Assembly (NCBI RefSeq): GCF_000025545.1
Contig: NC_013889.1
Coordinates: 2,287,501-2,351,500, forward strand
Length of the DNA stretch: 64,000 nucleotides
Reading direction: 5' to 3'
From: Thioalkalivibrio sp. K90mix
GTDB lineage: Bacteria > Pseudomonadota > Gammaproteobacteria > Ectothiorhodospirales > Ectothiorhodospiraceae
In this document: in pieces, positions 44,685 to 53,685 of the stretch
Numbering within the stretch: position 1 is the first letter of the stretch
Layout of the letters: every line of letters starts with the position of its first letter
The notes under the pieces: model-generated
Told to the model about the DNA's origin: nothing
Database searches by the model: none
The model's input: only the letters and a program-made list of their open reading frames with translations
Program-made: the position numbers and the translations under genes

Positions 44685-46075
44685 CACCGCTGGCACGCGA
44701 AATCGAACAACTCCTTCCGGCCGAGGACCGCCTGCTGGACCCGGCCGATTGCTGGTCCTACGGTGCCGACAACTCCAAGCTGCATGCCCCGCCGGATGCG
44801 GTCGCGTTTGCACGCGACGCCGAGACGGTCGCTGAACTGGTACGGCTTTGCCGACGTCTGGGCGCACCCGTGACCTGCCGCGGGCGCGGCACCGGCACCA
44901 CAGGCGCGGCGGTCCCCGACCATGGCGGATTAGTCCTGTCGTTCGAACGCATGAACCGGATCCTGGAGGTCGACCCGGCAAACCGTTGGCTGATCGCGGA
45001 ACCTGGCGTAACCAACGGCGAGGTGCAGGAAGCGGCAGGGGCCCAGGGGTTTTTCTGGCCCCCGGACCCCACGAGCAGTACTTACTGCACGCTCGGCGGC
45101 AATCTGGCCTACAACTCGGCAGGCCCCCATGCCGTGAAGTACGGCACGCCACGGGACAACACCCTCGGGCTTGCGGCGGTCGCCGGCACCGGCGAGGCCT
45201 TCCGTACGGGCGTGCACACGACCAAGGGCGTCGTCGGGTACGACCTGACCCGGCTGCTGATCGGGTCCGAGGGGACCCTGGCCGTGATCACCGAGGCCAC
45301 GCTGCGCCTCACACCAAAACCCGAAGCCACGCGCCTGATTCAGGCTATGTATCGGACCGTGGGCGACGCGGCGGCCGCCGTGTCGCGGCTGATGGGCCGC
45401 GCGGAGGTACCGTCGGCCCTGGAGTTCATGGACCATTCGGCGATTGCCATGATCCGCGACTACGCACCGGACTGCCCGCTGCCAAGGGACGCCGGCGCCA
45501 TCCTGATGATCGAGACGGACGGCACCGAGGCCGGGATCGATGCGACGACGCGCGGCGTCCGCGCCGCCGCCGATGGCGATGGCTGCCTGCAGACCATCAG
45601 CGCGGACACCGCGGAAGAGACCCAGGCCTTGTGGGCCGTGCGCAAGGCCCTCTCGCCGGCGCTGCGTACCGTCGCGCCGAAGAAGATCAACGAGGATGTG
45701 GTCGTGCCCGTCTCCCGCATCCCCGACCTGATCGCGGGCCTCGACCGGCTCGCCCAGGCGCACGCGATCAAGATCGTGAATTTTGGGCACGCCGGCAACG
45801 GCAACATCCACGTGAATCTGCTGGTGAACCCGGACGATCCGCAGGAACTCGCCGCCGCCGAACGCTGCCTGGACGAGGTCTTCACGCTGGTGCTGGGGCT
45901 TGGGGGTACGCTGTCCGGCGAGCACGGGATCGGGCTGGTGAAACGCGCCTTTGTGGGCCGGGAGATCGATCCCGTGGCGCTGAACCTGATGAGCGGGATC
46001 AAGCGGAGCTTCGATCCCGACAACATCCTGAACCCCGGCAAGGCGCCGGGGCCGGCCATCACGGGTCTTACTTGA
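44681..46075 (+). CDS. FAD-linked oxidase, GlcD/D-lactate dehydrogenase family
   Basis: 464 aa with an N-terminal FAD_binding_4 domain (about 35-175; PVTCRGRGTGTTGAAVPDHG, EPGVTNGEVQEAAG, TLGGNLAYNSAGPHAVKYG) and a C-terminal FAD-oxidase domain ending GTLSGEHGIGLVKRAFVG and GIKRSFDPDNILNPGKAPG. His residues in FGHAGNGNIHVNLL and the GEHGIG motif are those that hold a 2-hydroxyacid. The substrate (glycolate, D-lactate, D-2-hydroxyglutarate) cannot be decided from sequence. No glcE/glcF-like iron-sulfur partner lies alongside. Overlaps yraN by four bases and converges on sspB with eight shared bases. Confidence 0.9.
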   Translation: MTPLAREIEQLLPAEDRLLDPADCWSYGADNSKLHAPPDAVAFARDAETVAELVRLCRRLGAPVTCRGRGTGTTGAAVPDHGGLVLSFERMNRILEVDPANRWLIAEPGVTNGEVQEAAGAQGFFWPPDPTSSTYCTLGGNLAYNSAGPHAVKYGTPRDNTLGLAAVAGTGEAFRTGVHTTKGVVGYDLTRLLIGSEGTLAVITEATLRLTPKPEATRLIQAMYRTVGDAAAAVSRLMGRAEVPSALEFMDHSAIAMIRDYAPDCPLPRDAGAILMIETDGTEAGIDATTRGVRAAADGDGCLQTISADTAEETQALWAVRKALSPALRTVAPKKINEDVVVPVSRIPDLIAGLDRLAQAHAIKIVNFGHAGNGNIHVNLLVNPDDPQELAAAERCLDEVFTLVLGLGGTLSGEHGIGLVKRAFVGREIDPVALNLMSGIKRSFDPDNILNPGKAPGPAITGLT

Positions 46076-46502
46076 CGACCTTCAGGGCGGGACCCTTGCG
46101 CTTGGCAGCCGGCTTGTCCCCATTCTGATCGGAGCCCGTAGGGCCAGAGTCGTCCGGTCCGTCGCCGCCCGGGCCATCGTCCGGCCCCGGCCCCGGCTCG
46201 CTGCCGAACATCATCCCCTGGCCGTTCTCGCGCGCATAGACGGCGAGCACAGCCTGCGTGGGCACGTAGACGTCCATCGGGCTGCCGGCGAAACGCGCCG
46301 AGAAGGCGACCGCCTCGTCCCCGATATTCAGGGCCTGCACCGCGGACGGGCCGATGTTGAGCGTGATCTTGCCCTGCTCGACAAAGGCATCGGGCACTAG
46401 CGCACCCTCCACCGTGGCGTCGACCAGGATATGCGGCGTAAACCCGTTATCCGTGATCCACTCCCACAAGGCCCGGAGCAGATAGGGACGCGAAGAGGTC
46501 AC
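46068..46502 (-). CDS. sspB: ClpXP adaptor SspB
   Basis: 144-aa adaptor that delivers ssrA-tagged proteins to ClpXP. The folded domain (about 1-105) has SSRPYLLRALWEWITDNGFT, PHILVDATVEGALVP and ITLNIGPSAVQALNIGDEAV. It is followed by a Gly/Pro/Asp linker and the C-terminal ClpX-binding peptide KGPALKVVK, close to the E. coli RGGRPALRVVK end. GTG 46502 overlaps the sspA stop as GTGA. Confidence 0.93.
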   Translation of the reverse strand: MTSSRPYLLRALWEWITDNGFTPHILVDATVEGALVPDAFVEQGKITLNIGPSAVQALNIGDEAVAFSARFAGSPMDVYVPTQAVLAVYARENGQGMMFGSEPGPGPDDGPGGDGPDDSGPTGSDQNGDKPAAKRKGPALKVVK

Positions 46503-47125
46503 AGCCTCAGCTCGCGCTCGGCCTCGGTGAGACTGATCTGGAAGGATTCCCGCTTGCAGACGCGATCCGCGTATTCCTGAATCGCAGTCGGCAGGGACTC
46601 GAGGTCGATCCCCAGCGACGGCAGACGCCACATGACCGGGGCGATCGCGCAATCCACGATGCTGAACTCGTCACTCAGGAAGTACGGCTTCAGCTCGAAG
46701 ATCTCCGCCGAGTTCATCAGGCTCTCGCGCAGGATCTTGCGTGCCTTGGTCAGCCCGCCCCCGGATGCCTTCTTCACCGCGTCCAGGCCCTCGTACCAGT
46801 CTCGCTCGACGCGATAAAGCGCCAGCCGCGCGGCGGCACGCGAAACCGGGTCCACCGGCATCAGCGGCGGATGCGGGAAACGCTCGTCCAGGTATTCGGT
46901 GATCACGTGAGTCCCGTACAGCGCCAGGTCCCGATCCACCAGGGTCGGTACCTCGTTGTAGGGATTGAGATCGGAGAGATCCTCGGGAAGCTCGTCCGGC
47001 CCGAGGTTGACGACATCCACCGCGATGTCCTTCTCGGCGAGGATGATACGCACGCGGTGGCAGCGCACGCAGTCGTGAGCGGAAAACAGAGTCATTACGG
47101 AACGACGATTGGCGACCAGCGCCAT
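46499..47125 (-). CDS. sspA: Stringent starvation protein A
   Basis: 208-aa glutathione-S-transferase-fold protein that associates with RNA polymerase in E. coli. The thioredoxin-like part reads RSVMTLFSAHDCVRCHRVRI, NPYNEVPTLVDRDLALYGTH, VITEYLDERFPHPPLMPVDP. ATG 47125 has GGGAG six bases upstream; the open frame extends nine codons further but lacks a better site. The petABC-sspA-sspB order is common in proteobacteria. Confidence 0.94.
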   Translation of the reverse strand: MALVANRRSVMTLFSAHDCVRCHRVRIILAEKDIAVDVVNLGPDELPEDLSDLNPYNEVPTLVDRDLALYGTHVITEYLDERFPHPPLMPVDPVSRAAARLALYRVERDWYEGLDAVKKASGGGLTKARKILRESLMNSAEIFELKPYFLSDEFSIVDCAIAPVMWRLPSLGIDLESLPTAIQEYADRVCKRESFQISLTEAERELRL

Positions 47126-47182
47126 AGCTTTCTCCCTACCCCGGCCGGGCACGAGGCCACACCGGGCAGACGGTCAATAACA

Positions 47183-47214
47183 CCGGCGGGCGCTCATCCC
47201 TGAGCGCCCGCCGG
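47183..47214 (-). terminator. Terminator hairpin after petC
   Basis: Perfect 14-bp stem CCGGCGGGCGCTCA-TCCC-TGAGCGCCCGCCGG, followed on the minus strand by TGTTATTG. It separates the cytochrome bc1 operon from sspA. Confidence 0.7.
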
Positions 47215-47230
47215 CGACGGTTCAGGCCGC

Positions 47231-47974
47231 CTAGTGTACGTCTTTCCAGTACTCCTTTTTCAAGAAGTAGGCCAGCACGGTAAACACGGCCAGGAAAATC
47301 AGAACGTACAGACCGATGCGCTGACGGTCGAGCTGCATCGGTTCGCCCATATACGAAAGGTAGGTGACCAGGTCACGCACCGCGCGATCGTACTCGCTCT
47401 GGCTCATCGAGCCATTGCGCACGAGCTCCAGACGCTCGTTGCCGTCATCGTCCTCGACCAGCTCCTGCCAGCCCTGCAGCTCCCACAACACGTGGGGCAT
47501 GCCGACGTTGCTGAACACCGTGTTGTTGGCACCCAGCGGACGGTCCTCGTCGATGTAGAAGCTCTTGAGGAAGGTGTACACCCAGTCCTCGCCATGGATG
47601 CGGGTCGCCAGGGTCAGATCCGGCGGCGTCACACCAAAGGCCTCGTCGGCATAGGAGTCCGACATCGCGTTCTTCATCAGCGAGCCCGGGTTCACCAGGT
47701 CGCCATCCTCATCGGTGATGAAGATGAAGTTCTCGGTAACCTGCTCCTCGGTCAGACCGATGTCGCGCCCCACGCGGTTGTAGCGCATGTACTGGGTGGA
47801 GTGGCAGGCCATGCAGTAGTTCATGTACAGCCGGGCGCCGCGTTGCAGCGACGCCTGGTTGGTCACGTCCACATTGGCTTTTTGCAGATCACCACTGTAG
47901 CTGGCGGCCGAGGCCGCCGGCACGGTGAACAGGGCCGCCAGGGCCATAACAGTCGTTGCGATAAACGTTTTCAT
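47231..47974 (-). CDS. petC: Cytochrome c1 of the bc1 complex
   Basis: 247-aa membrane-anchored c-type cytochrome. A cleavable signal (MKTFIATTVMALAALFTVPA) precedes the haem site CMACH near residues 53-57. The sixth-ligand methionine is probably in FSNVGMPHVLWELQG. One C-terminal helix (IGLYVLIFLAVFTVLAYFL) anchors it. It takes electrons from the Rieske protein and passes them to a soluble cytochrome c. The start overlaps the petB stop by one base. Confidence 0.96.
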   Translation of the reverse strand: MKTFIATTVMALAALFTVPAASAASYSGDLQKANVDVTNQASLQRGARLYMNYCMACHSTQYMRYNRVGRDIGLTEEQVTENFIFITDEDGDLVNPGSLMKNAMSDSYADEAFGVTPPDLTLATRIHGEDWVYTFLKSFYIDEDRPLGANNTVFSNVGMPHVLWELQGWQELVEDDDGNERLELVRNGSMSQSEYDRAVRDLVTYLSYMGEPMQLDRQRIGLYVLIFLAVFTVLAYFLKKEYWKDVH

Positions 47975-49383
47975 TACGAAGTCACCCTTTCCGGAACGGC
48001 ACGATCACGACCCAGACCCCGGGCAAACACCGGGACCACCATGCAGACGAACAGATGCACGGTCGGGATCAGCCAGGACCACATAATCAGGCTTGCGTCA
48101 CTCGGATCGAAGCGCGTGATGTCGTAGAGGGTGTAGATACCCACGACCACCGCGAACAGGATCAGACTGACCGCCGCAGAGCGCTCCCGACTGAGGAACC
48201 ACAGCAGGAAGAAGAACGCGAAGTACACGAGCGACCAGCGGAAGCTCATTTCGCTGATCATCGTGGTCGCCTGCTGCAGACCCAGCCAGCCCAGGATCAC
48301 GAAGGCCACCACGAATGCCGCCAGGTTGAACTTGGCCGCGAACGAGCGGTAGCGCATCGACAGCACCGGGTTGCGGTCCAGCCAGGGGATGAAGAACAGC
48401 ATCACCACCGCGAGGCCCATGGCCACCACGCCGAGGAACGGATCCGGCACGGAACGCAGCACCGAGTACATCGAGGTGAAGTACCAGACCGGCGGAATCA
48501 GTTCAGGGGTGACCAGCGGATCGGCCGGGATCATGTTGTCCGGCTTCAGGAACAGACCGCCGCCCATCGGGAAGAAGAACATGATGACCGCGAACACCAT
48601 CAGGAAGACACCGACGCCGACGATGTCCTTCACGGTGTAGTACGGGTGGAACGGGATGCCGTCCTTCGGGATGCCGTTCTCGTCCTTGTTCTTCTTGATC
48701 TCGACGCCGTCGGGGTTGTTCGAACCCACTTCGTGCAGCGCGATGATGTGCGCGGCTACCAGCAGGATCAGCACCAGCGGCAGGGCAATCACGTGCAGCG
48801 CGAAGAAACGCGTGAGCGTAGCGTCGGACAGCAGGAAGTCACCGCGGATCCAGGTCACCAGGTCCGGCCCAATGTACGGGATGGTCTGGAACAGGTTCAC
48901 GATCACCTGCGCGCCCCAGTAGGACATCTGGCCCCACGGCAGCAGGTAGCCGGCGAAGGCTTCGGCCATCAGCACCAGATAGATCAGCACACCAAAGATC
49001 CAGATCAACTCGCGCGGCTTCTTGTAGGAGCCGTACAGCAGCGCCCGGAACATGTGCAGATAGACCACCACGAAGAACATCGAGGCGCCCGTGGAGTGCA
49101 TGTAGCGGATCAGCCAGCCCCACTCCACATCACGCATGATGTACTCGACCGATGCGAAGGCCAGCTCGGCATCGGGCTTGTAGAACATGGTCAGGAAGAT
49201 GCCGGAGACGATCTGGATGACCAGCACCAGCAGGGCGAGGGAACCGAAGAAATACCAGAAGTTGAAGTTCTTCGGCGCATAATACTGAGCCAGATGTTCG
49301 TTCCACATCTGGGACAGGGGGAAGCGGGCGTCAACCCAGCCCAGCAGCCCACCCTGCCACTTTTCCGCGGGATTACCGGCCAT
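47974..49383 (-). CDS. petB: Cytochrome b of the bc1 complex
   Basis: 469-aa integral protein carrying haems bL and bH and both quinone sites. The haem-ligand histidine pairs lie in RYMHSTGASMFFVVVYLHMF and FFALHVIALPLVLILLVAAH. The Qo motif is PVWY (PPVWYFTSMYSVLR), a variant of PEWY. The sequence is longer than the usual 400-430 residues, mostly through an extended C-terminal region with extra hydrophobic spans. It overlaps petA and petC by one base each. Confidence 0.96.
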   Translation of the reverse strand: MAGNPAEKWQGGLLGWVDARFPLSQMWNEHLAQYYAPKNFNFWYFFGSLALLVLVIQIVSGIFLTMFYKPDAELAFASVEYIMRDVEWGWLIRYMHSTGASMFFVVVYLHMFRALLYGSYKKPRELIWIFGVLIYLVLMAEAFAGYLLPWGQMSYWGAQVIVNLFQTIPYIGPDLVTWIRGDFLLSDATLTRFFALHVIALPLVLILLVAAHIIALHEVGSNNPDGVEIKKNKDENGIPKDGIPFHPYYTVKDIVGVGVFLMVFAVIMFFFPMGGGLFLKPDNMIPADPLVTPELIPPVWYFTSMYSVLRSVPDPFLGVVAMGLAVVMLFFIPWLDRNPVLSMRYRSFAAKFNLAAFVVAFVILGWLGLQQATTMISEMSFRWSLVYFAFFFLLWFLSRERSAAVSLILFAVVVGIYTLYDITRFDPSDASLIMWSWLIPTVHLFVCMVVPVFARGLGRDRAVPERVTS

Positions 49384-49985
49384 CAGACAGCTCCTCCGTC
49401 TTCATCTTCACCCACGAGCAGCAGGTTGTCCGTGATGTAGTGGTGCGGCGGCACCTCCAGGTTGTCGACTGCCGGCATGTTGCGATAGACGCGGCCGGCC
49501 ATGTCGAAGCGGGAACCGTGGCAACCGCACAGCCAGCCGCCCTGCCAGTCGGAACCCATACCGGGATCACCGATCTCCGGGCGGAACGACGGCGAGCACC
49601 CGAGGTGGGTGCAGATCCCGATCAGCACCAGGATTTCCGGCTTGATCGAGCGGTGCTCGTTCTGCGCGTATTCCGGCTGCTGGGCCTCGTTCTCGGAGTC
49701 CGGATCGCGCAGGCGATCGGTCACCTGGGACAAACCTTCCAGCATCTCGTCGGTACGCCGCACGATCCAGATCGGCTGTCCCCGCCACTCGATGCTGACG
49801 CGCTGGCCGGGCTCGACCTCGGTCACGTCGAACTCGACCGGGGCCCCTGCTGCCTGAGCGCGAGCGCTAGGCTGCAAGGACGCCAGGAACGGAGTCGCGA
49901 CCGCAACGACACCGGCACCGCCGACGACTGATGTGGCAGCGACGAGGAACCGACGACGGCCTCGATTTACGCCTTGGTTTGCCAT
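49383..49985 (-). CDS. petA: Rieske iron-sulfur subunit of the bc1 complex
   Basis: 200-aa protein with a Tat-type signal anchor (RGRRRFLVAATSVVGGAG) that stays in the membrane. The 2Fe-2S ligands are CTHLGC (about residues 124-129) and CGCHGS (about 152-157), with the normal disulfide cysteines. ATG 49985 gives this N-terminus; an upstream in-frame extension has no Rieske similarity. First gene of petABC. Confidence 0.97.
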   Translation of the reverse strand: MANQGVNRGRRRFLVAATSVVGGAGVVAVATPFLASLQPSARAQAAGAPVEFDVTEVEPGQRVSIEWRGQPIWIVRRTDEMLEGLSQVTDRLRDPDSENEAQQPEYAQNEHRSIKPEILVLIGICTHLGCSPSFRPEIGDPGMGSDWQGGWLCGCHGSRFDMAGRVYRNMPAVDNLEVPPHHYITDNLLLVGEDEDGGAV

Positions 49986-50316
49986 GTTTGTCTCTCCAAA
50001 CAACGTGTTGAAATCGTGTCCCGGCAGCCACTCGATACGCGTACGAGGGTGCGGAGATGCCCGCAGACTGCCCCGTGAGCGCGCCGCCCTGGGCGCGCTC
50101 ACGGGCGAACGGGCAGGCCACCGCGGGGCGGCCAGTAAAATCCGATAGAATTCCCGAACACGCTAATAAGGTCAAGTAGGTGAATACCTTAAGACCGGGC
50201 GGACGGCCTCTCCAGACGCGCCCAATCGATTATAAGTTATTCATGATAAAGGCGGGATTTCAGCGCCCCCAGCAAGAGCAGATTGCCCCGCGAATGTGCG
50301 CTCGCCGGGGCGCCGT
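49986..50316 (-). promoter_or_regulatory. petABC upstream region with long hairpin
   Basis: 331 bases without a gene. It holds a perfect 14-bp stem CCCGTGAGCGCGCC/GGCGCGCTCACGGG (50072-50105), itself bracketed by TGCCCG/CGGGCA (50058-50063, 50110-50115). On the minus strand there are also a TTGACC (50170-50175) within a CTACTTGACCTTATTAGCG stretch that partly resembles an IscR type 1 site, and a perfect TATAAT (50229-50234) without a clear -35. A stem GCCCCG/CGGGGC (50285-50311) just after the Nif3 gene may be its terminator. Confidence 0.5.
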
Positions 50317-51066
50317 TCAAGCGGGGTTGTCGATGTCGATAAACCGATGCTCCAGACCGAAGCGCTCGGCGCACCACTCCCCCAGGGCAGGCGCCCCGTA
50401 GCGCTCGGTCGCATGATGTCCGGCGGCGAAGTAGTGCACCCCGCTCTCGCGCGCCTCGTGGGTGGTCTGCTCGGAGATCTCGCCACTGATATAGGCGTCC
50501 ACGCCCTGCGCCGCCGCCTCCATCAGCAATGACTGCGCCCCGCCGGTGCACCAGGCAAGCCGCCGGATCGGCCGCTCGCCGCCCGGCACCCACAGACACT
50601 CGCGCCCCAGCACAGCCGAGATGTGGTCGCGCAGGTCCGCCCCCGACACTTCGGCGGCGGGGCGCCCGTACTGGCCCACGCCGTCCTCGCGCAGCACGCC
50701 CTCGATCGCGAACCCGAGGCGATTGGCCAGCTGCGTGTTGTTGCCCAGCTCCGGGTGCGCGTCCAGCGGCAGGTGGTAGGCCACCAGGTTGATATCGTGC
50801 TCCAGCAGCCGGCGCAGGCGTTCGCGCTTCATGCCGGTGACCACCTCCGGCTCGCCCTTCCAGAAATAGCCGTGATGCACCAGGATCGTGTCGGCCCCGT
50901 CCGCGATCGCGGCCTCGACCAGCGCCAGCGAAGCCGTCACCCCGCTGACGATGCGGCGCACCTGGGCCCGTCCCTCCACCTGCAGCCCGTTCGGGCAATA
51001 GTCGCGAAAGCGCTCCGGCTGGAGCTCTTCGTTCAGGGCCTGCATTAATACGTCACGTTCGATCAC
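50317..51066 (-). CDS. Nif3-like dinuclear metal centre protein (YbgI family)
   Basis: 249-aa member of the Nif3/YbgI family, widespread metal-binding proteins sometimes described as GTP cyclohydrolase I type 2-like, with unsettled function. Metal-ligand segments LVHHGYFWKGEP, VAYHLPLDAHPELGNNTQLA and the C-terminal FAAGHHATERYGAPALGEW are all present, as is the FRDYCPNGLQVEG opening. GTG 51066 has GGAG eight bases upstream. It is divergent from the DegS-like protease. Confidence 0.93.
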   Translation of the reverse strand: MIERDVLMQALNEELQPERFRDYCPNGLQVEGRAQVRRIVSGVTASLALVEAAIADGADTILVHHGYFWKGEPEVVTGMKRERLRRLLEHDINLVAYHLPLDAHPELGNNTQLANRLGFAIEGVLREDGVGQYGRPAAEVSGADLRDHISAVLGRECLWVPGGERPIRRLAWCTGGAQSLLMEAAAQGVDAYISGEISEQTTHEARESGVHYFAAGHHATERYGAPALGEWCAERFGLEHRFIDIDNPA

Positions 51067-51133
51067 GATCGGTTCTCCGGCTGGACCGGGATCGGCGGCT
51101 GTGCAGCCCATCCCATTTCGGTATATTCGCTAT

Positions 51134-52252
51134 ATGGTGAATTTCTCGCGTTTCCTGCTGCAAGCCGCCCTGACCGGCGTGGCGATCGCCGTAGTCGTCG
51201 CCGTGTTCTTTCCCCATGTGCTCGACCGCGACCGGGCCGAGCGGGCGGAGCTGCAAGTCGCCACCCCGCTTTCCACGACCAACGGGGCCGCGGTCAGCTA
51301 TGCCGACGGGGTCGAGCGCGCCGCGCCGGCCGTGGTCAACATCATGACCTCGCGCGTGCTCGACACCCCTGGCATCCTTGACCTGCACGAGTTCTTTGGC
51401 CAGCCCATGCCCCCGGGCGACACCGAGCAGGCCAGCCTGGGCTCCGGTGTAATCATGACCGATCGGGGCCATATCCTGACCAATCACCACGTGATCGAGG
51501 AGGCCGACGCGATCGCCGTGGTCCTGCCCAATGGCGACGCCCATCCGGTCGAGATCATCGGCATCGACCCCGATACCGACCTCGCCGTCCTGCGCATCCG
51601 TACCGACGAGGTGGCAGTGGCCACGGTTGGCCACTCCCGCGACCTGCGCGTCGGCGACGTCGTACTCGCGATCGGCAACCCCTTCGGCGTCGGGCAGACC
51701 GTGACCCAGGGGATCGTCTCCGCCACCGGGCGCAACCAGCTCGGGATTAACACCTTCGAGGACTTTATCCAGACCGACGCAGCGATCAATCCCGGCAACT
51801 CCGGTGGCGCGCTGATCAATGCCAAGGGCGAGGTCATCGGCATCAACACCGCGATCTTCTCGCGCTCCGGGGGCTCGCACGGCATCGGCTTCGCGATCCC
51901 GGTGGACCTCGCCCGTGACGTGATGACCGAGATCATCGAACAGGGCTATGTCGCCCGCGGATGGCTGGGGATCGAGGTCCAGGCGATGAACCGCGAACTG
52001 GCTGATTCCTTCGGGCTGGATGCCCCGCGCGGAGTGCTGGTCGCCGGCATCCTGCGGGACGGCCCCGCCCAGGAGGCCGGCATCGAGATCGGCGACGCGA
52101 TCACCCATCTCAATGGCGACGCGGTCAACAGCCCGCGCGAAGCCCTGAATGTCATTGCACGAACCGATCCAGGCGCCGACCTGTCGATCAAGCTCCTGCG
52201 CGACGGCGAGGAAGTCGAACTCGAGGCGAGTGTCGCCCAGCGTCCGATCTGA
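51134..52252 (+). CDS. algW: DegS/AlgW-like periplasmic serine protease
   Basis: 372 aa: one N-terminal membrane span (about 5-28), an HtrA trypsin-like domain and a single PDZ domain (about 275-365; GYVARGWLGIEVQAMNREL). The catalytic triad is His in LTNHHVIEE (near 117), Asp in DPDTDLAVL (near 147) and Ser in NPGNSGGALINAKG (near 222). The anchor and single PDZ match DegS/AlgW, which starts regulated cleavage of the anti-sigma factor RseA/MucA. DegQ-type function cannot be excluded. It ends at a 28-base palindrome shared with copD. Confidence 0.92.
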   Translation: MVNFSRFLLQAALTGVAIAVVVAVFFPHVLDRDRAERAELQVATPLSTTNGAAVSYADGVERAAPAVVNIMTSRVLDTPGILDLHEFFGQPMPPGDTEQASLGSGVIMTDRGHILTNHHVIEEADAIAVVLPNGDAHPVEIIGIDPDTDLAVLRIRTDEVAVATVGHSRDLRVGDVVLAIGNPFGVGQTVTQGIVSATGRNQLGINTFEDFIQTDAAINPGNSGGALINAKGEVIGINTAIFSRSGGSHGIGFAIPVDLARDVMTEIIEQGYVARGWLGIEVQAMNRELADSFGLDAPRGVLVAGILRDGPAQEAGIEIGDAITHLNGDAVNSPREALNVIARTDPGADLSIKLLRDGEEVELEASVAQRPI

Positions 52253-52260
52253 CACCCAAT

Positions 52261-52288
52261 GGCATCTCCCGGATATCCGGGAGATGCC
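52261..52288. terminator. Bidirectional terminator palindrome
   Basis: Perfect palindrome GGCATCTCCCGG-ATAT-CCGGGAGATGCC between the convergent protease and copD genes. The plus-side tail is CCTTTAG, so termination would depend mostly on the strong stem. Confidence 0.75.
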
Positions 52289-52295
52289 CCTTTAG

Positions 52296-53204
52296 CTACC
52301 CGTTGGCCGGGGAACTGACCGTGGTCAGTATGGCCGTAACCAGCAGCACCAGCCCGACCAGCCCGATCTCCATCGCGATACTGCGCCGGAGGCGCTGCGG
52401 GGCCCGGGGCTCGCCCCGCTCGAAGGCCGGCACCAGGCGCCACTTGTTGGACGCCGCCAGCAGCAGGAGCAGCGCGACGACCAGGACCTTGCCGATCAGG
52501 AACTGCCCGTAACCGGTCGTGAGCAGAGGTGTGACACCGCCGAGCAGCAGCGCAGCGAGCACAACACCCGCGAGCACCAGCAGGCCCACACCAAACACCG
52601 CCACCCGACCGAAGCGATCCAGGATACGTACGGCATCCGCTCCGCCAGGTGGGTGCCTCGCCAGGCGATACAGCGGCCACAACGACCCAACCCAGAAGGC
52701 CGCCGCCAGCAGGTGGACCACCAGCAGGCTGCCCAGCAGCCATCGGGGTTCGTCGACCGTGTGCCCGACCTGCACAAAGGCCAGCATAACCAGCAACACA
52801 CCCCCAAGACTCAAGCCATGCCCAAGCCCCGGCAGCCGCCGGGCATCCAGCAGGATTGCCTGCACCAGCAGCAAACCGCTCACGGCAAGGATCAGCTGGG
52901 TCCCCTGGGCGCCCTCGAACACCATCCCTAGCAACATCGGATCGACCGCGGCGGCACCATTGCCACCGCCGAGATACCCGGCCTGTAGCGGCCACTCGAT
53001 CAGGGCCAGCGCGATCGCGACCCAGGCCGCGATCGCGCCCAAGCGACTGGCCGCCTGCCGCTCCGGATCAGGCAGATCCGGAAACGCCAGGCGAAACAGT
53101 ACCGCGCCGGCCGCCAGCAGTGCGCCGGCATAGAACCCGGCCATCACCAGCATCATGGCGACCGTCCAGGCATCCACCCCGGCTAGTGCGGACAGCCAGG
53201 CCAC
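52296..53204 (-). CDS. copD: Copper resistance protein CopD, inner membrane
   Basis: 302-aa polytopic protein with about eight hydrophobic spans, of the CopD family thought to pass periplasmic copper inwards with CopC. The family region LLVVHLLAAAFWVGSLWPLY contains the conserved His and Trp, and ASNKWRLVPAFERGEP resembles the NKxxLVPxL motif near the C-terminus. The start is GTG 53204, three bases after the copC stop. Last gene of the copper operon. Confidence 0.9.
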   Translation of the reverse strand: MAWLSALAGVDAWTVAMMLVMAGFYAGALLAAGAVLFRLAFPDLPDPERQAASRLGAIAAWVAIALALIEWPLQAGYLGGGNGAAAVDPMLLGMVFEGAQGTQLILAVSGLLLVQAILLDARRLPGLGHGLSLGGVLLVMLAFVQVGHTVDEPRWLLGSLLVVHLLAAAFWVGSLWPLYRLARHPPGGADAVRILDRFGRVAVFGVGLLVLAGVVLAALLLGGVTPLLTTGYGQFLIGKVLVVALLLLLAASNKWRLVPAFERGEPRAPQRLRRSIAMEIGLVGLVLLVTAILTTVSSPANG

Positions 53205-53207
53205 GGC

Positions 53208-53576
53208 TCAGTCCTCGACCGTAAAGCGGAAGGTCCCGGACATCATGTGGCCGTCGCGGGCCAGACCACGCCAGCGCACTTCGTAGTTGCCGGGCTCCAT
53301 CGAGCCGGCCGGTTTCACGTGGTATTCCTCGGTCGGATCACTGCCCGGCTCGTTCTCCAGGGACACGCGCCCTTGCGGGCCGATGACATCGAACTGGGTG
53401 ATGCGCATCGCGCCATCGAAGTGAATCCCGATCTCCTCCGGAGTGCCCTGCACCGTGGAACCGTCCTCCGGGACCTGGCCCATCTCGCCCTCGTGGGCCA
53501 TCAGGGGAGCGGCAAAAGCCAGCAGCAGGGCCGCAAGGGCGGAACGCAGTGTATTGCGGGTACGAATCGTCATCAT
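53208..53576 (-). CDS. copC: Periplasmic copper-binding protein CopC
   Basis: 122-aa secreted protein. A signal peptide of about 27 residues ends before HEGEMG, which puts a histidine at or next to the mature N-terminus as in the CopC copper(II) site. The beta-sandwich core shows EEIGIHFDGAMRITQFDVIG, MEPGNYEVRWRGLARDGHMM and SGTFRFTVED. DGHMMSG carries the conserved D-H residues of the C-terminal copper ligand set. It is upstream of copD and 109 bases after the multicopper oxidase. Confidence 0.93.
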   Translation of the reverse strand: MMTIRTRNTLRSALAALLLAFAAPLMAHEGEMGQVPEDGSTVQGTPEEIGIHFDGAMRITQFDVIGPQGRVSLENEPGSDPTEEYHVKPAGSMEPGNYEVRWRGLARDGHMMSGTFRFTVED

Positions 53577-53685
53577 GATGAGTTTCCTCTCGATATAAAG
53601 TGCAGTCGTGTCATGTCAGAGTCCGCCGACCACAGGCCACCGGGGGCTGCCTTGCGGCGGCCCCGGCGCCCGCGCCGGCGGAAGC

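Noticed and set aside
52261-52288. Phage or plasmid attachment site
   Set aside because: The palindrome lies between convergent genes with no integrase or direct repeats; a terminator explains it better.
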